This document shows, one piece after another, positions 36,266 to 48,300 of a stretch of 64,000 bases of DNA. The notes below the pieces were generated by a model. It did no database searches and was not told where the DNA came from. It saw only the letters and a list, made by a program, of their open reading frames with translations. The stretch lies in NCBI GenBank assembly GCA_013398275.1, contig VZSE01013530.1:2788048-2852047 (forward strand). Direction: 5' to 3'. Position numbers and translations under genes: made by a program. Source of the stretch: Promerops cafer (Eukaryota; Chordata; Aves; Passeriformes; Nectariniidae). Position 1 is the first letter of the stretch. Every line of letters begins with the position of its first letter.

Positions 36266-36297
36266 CCCCCCCCCCCCCNNNNNNNCCCCCCCCCCCC
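36266..36297. repeat. Poly-C tract containing a 7-base assembly gap
   Basis: Thirteen C, seven N (36279-36285), twelve C. The real homopolymer length is unknown. The N run marks an unresolved (C)n/(G)n tract rather than missing unique sequence. Confidence 0.95.
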
Positions 36298-38076
36298 ATT
36301 TACATAAAAACTACCAGAATTCCTTAGCTTTCTGTGTGCAATTAAAGAATAGGAGCAAAGGTACATTTTGCTTGGATTTTATGTAAAGAGAGTCATTCCC
36401 ACCAAGGAGCTGCAGAGCCCCAGATAAGCAGACCCAGTTACTGCTTGTCTTGAAGCACTGCATACAAAATGTGGTTGCAAATACTGTCAAATCAAAGGCT
36501 TTTGAGGCAAATAAGAATGCCACACATTCCCGAGTTATCTAGCCTTTTTTTTTGAGCTTTGGGTAAAAAAAGGAGGTTTACCAAGTCACTGGAGTCTGGT
36601 GTTCTTTTAAAAGCTTGTAAAATGGGAGCTTGAATATTTTCTTTTATTAGGAGGACCATAGTGCACAGCAAACACAAAGAAGATTACTAAAAAGGAAGGG
36701 GTGCTAAGACCTTTAAGATACTCAGAAATGAAAATAAGTTCCATATTCTGAAAATCCTAGGAAAACAGCCATATAGGAGCACTGAAATATATTTCAGAGT
36801 TTTTTACAGTAGTGTAAAATCTTTGATGTGTCCCTGTTTATGAAGTGAAGGAGACACCAAGGCAGATACTACCAAAAAGGGAAAATGCCATTGCATTTAA
36901 GTATTCCAGTAATGGAAAGAGAGACTTATTCATTAAAATTTCAGCCCTAATAAATAATTAATTGTATAAATGTTACCCTCCGTGTTTTGGCCACTGAATA
37001 TCAGTAGTTAAAAACATAAGAGTGGAGTTATTATCATTAATATATATTATTGAGTGATTTCCTTGAAAACAGCCAACAAATACAGAAGAATTCCAAAATC
37101 AGTTTATAAATCGCTGCGTTGAGTTTGTTTTGCTTTGGCGTTTTATTCTTTAGCTTTTTCATATTCCTGAAGGCTTCCCAGAAGGAATTCCCAAGAGGTG
37201 TGTCTGTTTTTACCCCATACCACATGTGAGCCTGTATTGTCTTTCCATCCTGGAGTGGGAAGAGAAACCCCCAGGTGGTCCGGGGAGCTCCAAAGGGCGA
37301 GGCTGGGCAGCAGCAGCAGCACTGGAGCTGTGGGGAGGATCTGGAGGGAAAGGTCTGTCCAGGAAGCAGCCAGCCCTCTGGGATCCCAGGGGATCCCTGG
37401 AGCTTGTGAACCACAGCTCAGCCCACGAGGGGATGCACAGGGATGGAGCTGGGGGAAGAGGAGGGGAGCAACCCCTGCCCCCCTGCCTGGATGATGCATG
37501 GGGAAGGCCCCAGGGAAAAGCTCTCTCAGGGTTTAATAGGGCAGGAGTGGGGGCGCAGTCCAGGCCCACGTTAGGAACCCCTGCGTGTTCAAAGGAAAGG
37601 TTTTATGAGTAAAGACAATGTGAGTGAAGATCAAACCCTTCCTAATCTTCTGTTGCAACAGACAAATGACTTAATAACTGTCTGCATATTCTCCACATAA
37701 GCTTTTCAAAAATAACTGAAAAGGTTTGTAGAATTGGTGTCCCTAACTGTTGAAAAACAGGGACTGAAGTAAGAACATATTTTCTTTTTTCTCCAAGAGG
37801 CCAAAACATTGCAGTTTTTTCCCCTTCTTTGTACAAGTAGTACCATATTCTTGGGAGATACAAATTTTCCTGAAGGCGGAGACAATGCAGCAGCGTGTCC
37901 CTCTGGTCCAAATGTGCCCTGTGACTGTTCCAGCTGATCCCAGGTGGCTGCTAGATCCTCTACAAAATCTGTCCTTCTGTTCTGTGCTTATTGCTAAAAT
38001 CCCTGTTCATTCTTATATGGGCCTTTTGTACAATTCATGAAATCTGTTAATCTTCTAGACATTTTAGGAATATAAA
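36298..38076. other. Intergenic sequence with a GC-rich patch
   Basis: A GC-rich patch at about 37240-37590 has open frames on both strands but few CpGs and no recognisable product or splice pair. The rest is ordinary. Confidence 0.45.
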
Positions 38077-38166
38077 ATAACAACAACAACAACAAAAACA
38101 ACAACAATAATAATAACAATAACAATAGCAATAACAATAACAATAATAAATAGTAGTAATAAAAAA
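38077..38166. repeat. AAC/AAT compound microsatellite
   Basis: CAACAACAACAACAA passes into AATAATAAC and AATAACAATAACAATAG words, ending in TAGTAGTAATAAAAAA. An imperfect compound trinucleotide repeat, about 90 bp. Confidence 0.93.
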
Positions 38167-41100
38167 TCTTTGTGGAAAATTAACCAGTGTTGCCACCACA
38201 GATATCACCAGTAAAGTGGTGTTTTAATGATGCTCCTTTCCCATTCTCCACAAGACCTGTGTGAATTAAAATTAAACGTCAGTAATGTCAATAGGTTCTA
38301 AAAGAGCTTTGTATTGTTTTCATTTCATACAGAATTGTCTAAAGCACCACTTCTACTGGCAGAGGCAATAGTGCTCAACTGTCAGGTTTCCAATTCTTTT
38401 GGATTCCCACCTATGAAATTTTACAACTTAAAAGAGATAATACAACATCTAGCCACTGATACAGGAACATGGAGTTTTAAAGGGCCTGAGGCAAGGATTT
38501 GGGAAGGTACCAGCAGCCAGTTCAGGAAAAAAGGAAATTCACTTAAGAACAAAACACAAGTTAAGGCAGCAGTCATTTCTAATACTTACTTGCAATGGGC
38601 AATATTTCACCAAAAATTAAATTAAAAACTGTGCATTAACCACAAATATACCACACACAATTTCCTCCAAGATAATTTGGTTTTTTGTACAGGTGTGACT
38701 AGCAGAGACCTCTGTATCACTGGCCATCTCCCCCAAGGCAGGCAGTCAGTAGCCCCTCAATACAAACCTGATTTGTGCACTGAAGACTCCACGTGTGCTG
38801 AAAGGTTCAAGGTCCAGGGACTTGAGGTATGCCATGGGCAAAGACTGCCTGGAAAGGACTGTCCTCTTTGAATCCCTACTACTCTTATTTTTACTGGAAA
38901 AATTAAAAAAGCCCACATATGTATAGTTCTCCCTTCAAAGCCTAATACACACCAAAATGTAAATAATGAAGGACTCTGTTTATCACAGTCATTGACTGCT
39001 TAAAAATATGTGTTTGAGAGCAACCTTCAAAGAGACAGAGCAGATCAGAACATGGTGACCCTATGGCCCCACAGGAAAATGTCCCTCTAATGTCCCATGC
39101 ATTTAGCCTTGAAAAAAATATCACTTGGTCAATGTCATTTCTTACAGATTACTTAACTTTGAGCATTTTCTCTTTGTGTGCACCATGAACAACAGGAAAA
39201 GGGGAATCCATTTGAATTCACAATTAGTGGCCCCTTTTAAGACCCAAAGAAAAGGAACAGAAGGTGTTGAGCGCAGCAAGGCTCCAGCAATAAGTAGATA
39301 AAATGGGAAAAATTATTTGCCCTCTGTGAATGAGTGTTTGGCTGTATTATTTCTCACCAGGGCTCCAGTACTGCCCTGCATACTGCTCAGACAAGCTTCT
39401 CCAAAGTCATTTAGGTTCATAAATTTTTGTTTTGCACAAGGTTGTCTATGGAGCATGTGCCACCTTTGCTTGCAGACAGCAGTGAGGAAAGGAGTGCCAT
39501 GTGGGACAAAATACAGTCTCTGGGGTTAAAGGTGATCCATGTGTTACTGCTGGCTACATCTGTGGGAAAGCTGATCAGTCAGTTGGAAATTTGACTTCTG
39601 TAGTTACAACTGGAGTTCAGTATCCTGCTGTCTCAGGGCACAAAGGCTGAGCTGGAGCAAAGCTGGAGAGAGGCCATCTCCAAAAAGGAGCAACTTCTCT
39701 CCTTTTCCCAGTAACGCTGCGGTTCCTCCTCCGTGTCAGAGACAAATGATGAATTCTGACGGGAGGAAGGCTGTGGGACACAAATTTTACATTAAAAGCC
39801 AAATTATATTTCTTCCTGTTTATATCTGCAGAACTCTGGCTCAGCAGAGCACCAACTCCTCCCAGTCAGTGAACATGTGCGCAGCAGAGACCTAAAGCTG
39901 CACTAAGCCCTTCGATGGCAAATGAAACACAACGGGTAGGTAATGAGAGAAATGTTATCCATCTATGGTCAATTAAGCTAATTTAATACCCCAGCAACTC
40001 AGTGTATAACGTTTAGCCCTTTCCATCGCTTGTTTTGTTCCGCTGACATTCAATCACTTCTTTACCTCTGCTGCCAAAGGGCCACACCTGAGCTCTGATT
40101 TATGGAGCACAGTTGCAAGGGAAGAGCAGCTGGTTCCACTGTTGGCTATTACATTTCTGCTTAGTGAGTAACAGGTTCAACCTGCACAGGTAACTTGAAG
40201 GGAAATTAACACAGAACCTTCTGTTCTTCCACCTGTACAGCTGCATCCCCTGCTTTTGTTCGAAGTGACAAGCTTTTCTTGTCACCTGTGTGGACTTTCC
40301 ATGCACTGCTAGGTTACCTTGCAATGTTTATTTCCAGAAACCGATTGAGGTTTTCATTTTTAGGCATGTTTAACGAGACTGACATTTCTGGGAAGCCTCA
40401 GTCCTTGTGTGCATGCATTGGCACAGTAAGCCCACCGTGTCTTGAACACATCATGTTTATCACTGGTGCAGGCTGTGCCTGCAGCTCCTGAGCTGAAGGT
40501 CTGACCATCCCCAAAGCCCATTCGGGATTGCTTTGATCTGCTCACAGACAATGGACAGAGCTGAAGTTTCAGGGTGGTCAGCAGCCTAACTGGCACAATA
40601 AACCAGATGGATTACTAAACATCTGGATATCCCCTCCTAAATTTAAAAAAAAAAACCACCAAGTTGAACTCAGGCAAAATTTCCAAGAGAAGAGGGAAAA
40701 TGTGTCCAGAGAAACCCAGATGTTGAACACTTAGGTTGGATGTGGTTTAGATTGGTGGTGCAGAGGTGAGGGCAATAATTATTTTTTTTTAATAGGAAAA
40801 CAGGATTGCGAACCAATCAGAACCAGCAGTGGGCTTCATTAATAAATGTAGTTTTCTGGTTTCCAGCCCTGTTTGCAGAGGTTCTGAGCACTTATAATTC
40901 ATATTTAAGGCAAACAGAGCTTCAGATGTTCAGCAATGTTAAAGTCATTGAAGCCTATTGTGTCCCTTGAACCCCAAGACACAGCAGCCTTTTAACTGCA
41001 ACTTCCCGTGGCTCATTTCCAGTAAAGAAACATAAACATGTGAGGTCTGCTGACTCTCTCTCCATTTAGACTCTGGGAACTTGATAAATGCAAAACATTT

Positions 41101-44100
41101 GCTTACCTTATGAAGAGGAAGTCATGCTCTCTATTGCAAAATTTTGATGGCAGAAGGAGGGACTCATTGCTGTAAAGCAAGAAAAATAATGCGAGAAAAC
41201 TGTGTTTTCAGACAGATTGTGTGGATTATTTTTTATGATTTCTGACTGTTTTGACTTGGCAAAGCAGGAGTCTAACAAAACAAGTGATGAAGGCTCCTGG
41301 CATGTGACTTCTCAAATATTTAGCAAGTATTTGTACATTTTATTAAGTCAAGATGACTCATCCATCTTGACTTGCTTACATGTATGTTTCGTGTTCTATG
41401 CTATGTAGACCAATAGAAAGTGTTAGTCATTTGTTTTATTACTGCAGGGTTTTATTTCAGCAAAACTATCTAGTTTTGATGCTGTTTATTTTCAGAACAG
41501 CTCAGGGTGAATTTTGTAGCTTTGCAAAACCACTGGCCTTTCTGTCTTTTTTCCTAGGCAGAGGAGATGTAGAACTGTGAAGTAGAATCTCAGTTTTCAG
41601 TTTAAAATTAAAAGAATAAGTTGCTCTCCCTTTTATTCAGGGGCTGTGTTCTTGGAAGTATAACTCTGGTAAAGACAGAGAAATTATTTTTGCTAAAATT
41701 CTTCGACTGCTTTTTGCTCAAGGCCAGGTCTTCTGCAGCCAGGAAAAAAGAAACCCATAACCATAGGTGTTTTGATTTTGGGAAAGCTTCCGTGGGAGGT
41801 AAAGTTTAGAGGAGGGAGTGACAATGGCACAGCTATTCACTACAGGGGATGTGGACATTTTAGTCCTTTTTTAACATCAATTTGTCCAACTTAAATTAAT
41901 TTAGTCTCCTCAGATCTCTAACAGCCCCTGGCTGCCCAAAAAACTCAACTACTGCTGGGTTTGCACGAGTCACCTTGAGGTATGAACTTGGTAAAATCAC
42001 TTCCAAGATGCAAATATAGGTTTTCTCAGCTAAAATCTTATCATAACTGTGCCATGTTATTGTGCAGCCTTTGGAGTGGGGCTGTGTCCTTCCCCACTAT
42101 GGCTGCACAAATTCAGTGCTCCCATGACCAGTTACTGAGTTCTCTGCTTATCACAAGTGAGGTGAGCAGTTTTTTGACCAGAAAAAGGGGTGAGCCCACT
42201 CTGAAGATGGCAGCATGATGTAATGAGCTATTTATCAGTCTGACAAAGGGGTCAGATTATGCTGGTGAAACATTATGAAGTCATACAGGCCACAAGGCAA
42301 AGATTTGGGACATGAGTGTTTAACATATGACCTAAATCTAACTTAGCTTTTTTCATCTAGACAGATATTAATGTAAGCCAGTTCTGAAATTTCTGACTGA
42401 AGCCAGAAAACCACACAGCTAGACCTCATTAAAAAAAAAAAAAAATAAAATAAAAACTGGGGTTTTTTTTCTGTGGAAAATTGGTATTCCAACTAAAAGA
42501 AATAAATGGACACTGCTTTTCCTCTGCTAAAAACTTCATCTTTTCTCTGGAAAGAGGAAAACCTGGGCACCGAAATGTATCTCCTGAAAAGTGCAAATTT
42601 TATGTATTAGTTCCTGCCAACAAATTGCTCTTAATGAAAGTTCTGTTTTCATCCCAGTTTTTTGCAGAAAAATCTTGCCTAAGTTTTTATCAGCTTCACA
42701 TGTCACTATTTTCTACTTGCAAAGTCTATGTATCTTTTTGTGTAAAGTTTTTTTTTTATGTTTTCTTTTGCAGACCAACAGCACATCTTCAGGAAAGAGA
42801 ATAAGGGAAAAATAACTTATCACTAAACATGTCTTTTCCATCAGTAAAAGGGAACAGATGGAATGACATGTGAGAGGTTCCTGAACTGAAAAATATGTGG
42901 TAGATACATAATATACATGTCTTTAAACTCACATATAGGAACACACGGGCACATGTGCTTGCACAGATGACACACCAATATCGTGTACACTCTGCAAGGT
43001 AAATAAATGCAGATGGAAAGAGATTTATGTTCCATAGCCAAACACATTTAGCAGCATCCAAAAGAACCCTGAGAAGGACACTGTAGATGTATATTGTATC
43101 TGCAATAGCAATCTACCTAATCTATTCTGGGGTTTGGCTGGTGTCTCAGGGTTCTCTAATGTTGCCAATTGTGCAGTAAATCTGCTGGGTCACATTACCA
43201 GACATATCAATACCATTCACGGTACAAATGAGCCATCAGCAAACTGCGAACACCAATGCAGATCATTTCCCCAAAAAAGACAATAATAAGTAGGACTGCC
43301 CTATCCCCTTACAGCCCTAGGAGTGAAAAATGAGTTATAATGCAGAACACCTGTGCCACATAATGAAAGTCCTGGAAAGCACTTGTGGCTCAGAAAAGCT
43401 GCTCGGGAGAGTAACATAGCCCTGCATCCACCATCCAGGAACATAAAGCCCAACAGCCAAACCCAAAACAGCTCAGACCCTACACTGCTTTTGCCCAGGA
43501 GCTTTTCTGATGACAAAGAAGCAGGAACATAGTTCAGTGCTTGGGGGTGGCTGGGGCAAACCCTGACATAAAGCCTTTCCCAGCTCAGTCTGGAGATGAG
43601 CACTGAGACAGGGGGAGGAGTTGCCCGTTTGGAAGGTCCTGGAGATCACACAAATAACAGGGGCTTCCCTTGTCTCACTCAAGTCAATTTTTCCTGCACC
43701 AGGGTCTGCAGCATGTGACAGAGCTCCTTTATGGATTTTTCCAAATAAAAGATTTGGAGAGGCAGAGTCTGAGAGAAGAGTTGCTTGTTCTTAGACCAAA
43801 TACTCTTGGAAAACAGTGGAGAAGCTTCGGGGCACAAAAGCCCTTGTAGAAACAGTCAATGTCAAAACCAACACAGGCTCAGAAAACCACCTCTGTGGTG
43901 TGTAACTCTGTTAGTCATCCTGTTAGGCAGAGCAGGAAGGGTGATTGGAGCTGAGGAGATGAGGAAGGTGGTCAGGTTTCACCCTGTGGGACAGAGAACT
44001 GGAGTTTTGGAGGGTTAGCTGGAGAAAAGGGTCTTGTGATGAAAATCCTAATGGACAATAAGACAGAGTTCAAGTGATGGAGACCCTATCATGTCCCTTG

Positions 44101-45118
44101 GGAAACTTTTATTAATAACTTACACTGTGTTTAGAAGTTCACCTCTTATTTCCAGGTTTGATTTTTCCTTCTTTGACTTGAAGCCAGAGGACTTTGTCTG
44201 CCAACCCGAAAGAGATTTTTATTTGTGATATTTAAGGATTGGTAGAGTAACCCAGAATTTAATTTCCACTTATGGATATTCCTTTCAATTTAAGGGTCTT
44301 TCCACTCCCTTTTTTTAACCTAGTGCTTTCTTTTGTATCAGAAGGAGTCCCTAACTTCACTCTTCAGGGATCACACATAATACAGCACAGATTGGGAAGG
44401 AAGGTACTTAGGAAATGCAGTTAGAAGGTCTAGAGATCCTGAGAAAGCTATAAAGCTCTGCAAAGAACACAAACCAGAACCAGTTCCTGGAAGCTTCTAA
44501 AATAAAACTGCTGCTTTATTAAAAATTAACATTTTAAACCTGAATCTCACTTTGAGTGGCAAATGCAGAATAAACCCAGCTAAACTGAGAAGTAAATTGG
44601 TTTCCAGGAGGGCTAGTCCTGCATGGTCAACACACTGCTGAAGTAATTGGGGGTTTATGCTGTTGTAAATAGCAGAACTGTCCCCCTTATCAGGAGATTT
44701 CACTATTGTGTGCTTTGCACTCCTGTTGTTCTTTGGAAGGTTTTTATGTAACATTACTGGTTGTCCTGCAAAAATTGAGATTAACTTGGAAGACATATAT
44801 TGCAGATTGGATTAGACTTCAAAGAGGTGTTGCCAAAGAGAACTTTTTAAAGGCTTTAAAAAATGAATCGCACCGATACAGCCTCTTTTCCTTTGAACAT
44901 GGGTTTAATATTACTTAAATGCATCCAGCAATTAAGTTGCTTGGGACTCAGGCAAACCACATGGGGAGGTTTTCAAAGGAAAGAGGATATTTTAGTGACT
45001 TTTCAATGATTCCCTTTCTCCACATTTCTTCTCTGCCCCTGAGACAGCTGACGCCCATCTCAGTGCCTGTGTGTGAATCTGCCCTCCATACAGAGCACCA
45101 CAGCCCTGTCAGCCACCC
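38167..45118. other. Intergenic sequence, no gene seen
   Basis: Nearly 7 kb without recognised coding sequence or interspersed repeat. A15 homopolymer at 42431-42445. A possible regulatory patch at 39900-40110 is listed separately. Confidence 0.5.
39900..40110. promoter_or_regulatory. Possible conserved non-coding element
   Basis: Repeat-free patch containing GGTAGGTAATGAGAG, GGTCAATTAAGCTAATTTAA, GTATAACGTTTAGCCC, CCAAAGGGCCACACCTGAGC (an E-box-like CACCTG) and TGATTTATGG (posterior Hox-like). Homeodomain words and an E-box together are typical of developmental enhancers, but conservation is untested. Confidence 0.22.
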
Positions 45119-45362
45119 GAAGGGGGAATGGCTTCAAACTGACAGAGGGCTGGGTTAGACTGGATTTTAGGAAGAAATTCTTCCCGGTGAAGGTGGCGAG
45201 GCCCTTGCACAGGCTGGCCAGAGAAGATGAGGATACTTCATTCCTGTCAGGATGATGGGGCTTGGAGCCACCTGGTCTAGTGGAAGCTGTCCCTGCCCAA
45301 GGCTGAGGGTTATAACAGGAAGACCTTTAGGGTCCCCTCCAACCAAACCATTCTGTGATTGG
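45119..45362 (+). mobile_element. CR1 LINE fragment, 3' end
   Basis: Plus orientation: 'gggggaatggcttcaaactg', 'acagagggctgggttagact', 'ggattttaggaagaaattct', 'tgcacaggctggccagagaa', 'ccacctggtctagtggaag', 'ctgtccctgccca' and 'gtcccctccaaccaaacca', ending TTCTGTGATT. The copy reaches the true 3' end and is 5'-truncated. Confidence 0.95.
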
Positions 45363-48300
45363 TCCAGGATTCCCCTTTCCTGTTTGGGTAGGAAATGGCC
45401 CCCTTGTTTTTTTGTATTTACCCCTCAGGTTGTGCTGCCTACCTCAGGCTCTGTGAAATGCACTGGGGCATGATGAACACACCTGCCTGTGTCTCTGGAG
45501 CACCACGTGGGGTTTAAACTGGGGATATTTAAAAAGGGATGGGCTAATTTCTGGACAGTGTCTGCCCCGAAACATCTGTGTGCGCCTTGGCTCAAAGGAG
45601 CTGAGGCAAAGAGAGAGGAGGGATTGCTTCACACTGCCCCGTGTCCCCCAGCCTTGACCCCAGTCCCCAGGCAGCCTTGGTGCTGCTTTCCCTTGACCCT
45701 CCCCATGCCATTGCTGGAGCAGACAGCTCAGCATGTTTCATCCAGGCAGCATTGCACAAGGGATGCCACTGGAGTCTGCAAATGAACATTTATCAGATGT
45801 TGTTGAGCTTTCAGTGGTTTTGGCCAGGCCCTGCCCTCCTATAATGGTCAGCTTGGAAGCAGCAGGCATGAGGAAGACATGCCCAGGCTTCAACAGCTGC
45901 TGGGCACCAAGCAGTCCTGCCCTACCTGTCTGCTCCCAGTGCCCTGGGGGATGGCCCCAAACATGGCTCCGGCAGCTCCTGGGTTTCACATCATGTCTTT
46001 GAATGGTTTTGTACTCTCCATCTCCTTTTAATTTCTTCAGGGTAAGAGGATTTATCTGTCAGTAAGACTTTGGGGTAGTTTATTTTACTGCAGGGAAGGT
46101 GAAGGCCTGACTGGTGGCTGAAGTCAAGTGCTTTTCCGAGTGGATTTGGGTGTTTGTAAGGGCATGTGGAATGCAGGGCGGGAGAGCTGCTGTGATAGGG
46201 ACCTTGGCTGACTGCAGATTTTCTATTGGAAGAGTAAATACAGAGGGTAAAATGTCATTGTTTTTGTAGAACATAATAGATCTCTTTCTTTTTCTCCCAA
46301 GAAGCCTGGGAACTCCAAACAAATGTGGGGGCAGTTTTATTAAACAAAAATATTCGTGCATTGAACTAATTTATATCTTTCCAGCCCAGCCCAACAAAAA
46401 ATCAGTTGAACAAACCACTCTCTCAGGAGCTGGGCAGGAGTTATGAGCTCACAGTAATCCTCCTAATTGCACTCTACCTTGGTTTTACATTTTGTTAATC
46501 AGTGGCCAACAAATCCTGGCTTTCAGAGCTCATTATCAACCTGCTCCATGCTCTTAGCCCTGCCCTCACCCTTTGGATATACACTCTGCACAACCCTCTG
46601 CTTTAGGCATCCTCCAGGTTTCCTTCTGCATCTTTCTGGTGCAAAATCATCACCAACTTTTGAATGTAAGTCAACTATAAATAACTGGGGTGCTGCTGCA
46701 CGTATGGATTAGTGCTGATGGAGCAGCAGAACAGAATGAGCACCAGTGGCCAGCTTTGCTCCTGCTGGGAGCTTTAAAATCCAGCCTGGGTTCCAGAAGA
46801 TCTCTGCCAGTGGAAACTGCCCAGGCCCAACACTTCATCATGGTATCTCCTGGCTGGATCCACCCCACCCAAAATAAATGTTTGACAAAATTTTACAATT
46901 GGAAGCTCAGGTCAATTTCTCACAATCTGCAAATTAAAAAAAAAATTATAAAGCGGTTTGAATTTTCTCCAAACTTTACATGACCCTTCTCTCTTCCCTT
47001 CGGAGTAGATCTGGCAATTTCCAGGCCTAATGAATTTTCCAAGTTCCAGTAAAAGGGAAAGCTGCCTGCAGCCCTGCCTACAAACTTTCAAGCCTGCCAG
47101 CTCCTCAAAGCTCAGTAGTGCTTTCCACTGTGCTGCCTCTTTGTGGTATGTGCAGTAAAGATCTACGACTCCCCCGGACTTCATTCTCCCTCCTTTTTTT
47201 TTTTGTTACAGTCTGTCTCAAACACATTACAAAAAGAGGATTAGAAGTGGGGTTTGGATGAAGAACAGTGACATCTGTTCTAGTGCCAGGTGACTTCCAT
47301 TTTTTCAGAGTTTTGTGACACGAACATTACTTAAGAGTATGACTAGATGAGATCCATGTCCCACCTCCATCCTGTGTCCATATGTTTGAGTTTGTCCTAC
47401 AATGGCCATGAAATATCAATCTTTACTGCTCTTTTGCTGTCTGGACGTTACAGCATATACAAGAGTTACCCTAGAATGAGGTCAAAACACCATGACGGCA
47501 AGATTCAGGGGGATTTTCTGCCCCCTTGTCTGCATGGGCTTGTGGCACAGCTGCATTGTCATACTCTAGAGAATGGAGATAGTTCAATTCCTTACTCTGG
47601 GATCTGGGGCATTATAAGTGGCCAGTGTTGTCTGGCTTCATGCTGGCTTTGCTGGGCGACAAGACTTGGGCCCTGCAAAGTTAGACATATGGGGAGAACC
47701 TGCTCCAGCTCATCCTTGGAATGAAGGTGATGTGAATTCCTCAGGAGCTGAGCATCTAAAAACTCACACAGATTCATTGACAAGAGGGAAATATAAAGCA
47801 GTATTTAGAAGCAGATGTCTCTCCACCACTGCTAAGCAGCCACAGACACTGCACAGTCATATGGTTCCCTCTGCTACAATCCAGATTTATGTACATGGAA
47901 TCACGTAGCAACATAATGCACAGATCTCCTCACCAGACCTGGCTGTAGTTCCTCCCAGAGACTCTTTAGCCCAGGCTTTCTCCACCTACAAATCTTCCCT
48001 TGCTTCCTGCCTATGGAGACTGAAATGAATAGCCACCTGCAAGAGGATTCACTGAGCATGTCCCAGAAGAACCTGTAATCTTACATGCTGCATATTTGGA
48101 AACACTCCTGCAAATCTAAACACACCAGTGTTCCCTTTCTATATGTGACAGGAAGGCCACATTGCCATATGTTCAAAAGCAAAGCAAGTTCTCCACCTTG
48201 CACACAGAAGGACAGACCTCACTCATTTTAGTTTTCCTCCATTTTCATTCAGATTTTTACCACTTTCTCAAGATGCAGGTAGAAGTCTGAATGGGCTGTT

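Noticed and set aside
37198..37612. Overlapping long frames on both strands in a GC-rich patch
   Set aside because: Few CpGs, no splice pair in frame, and different unrecognised peptides in four frames. This is consistent with composition alone.
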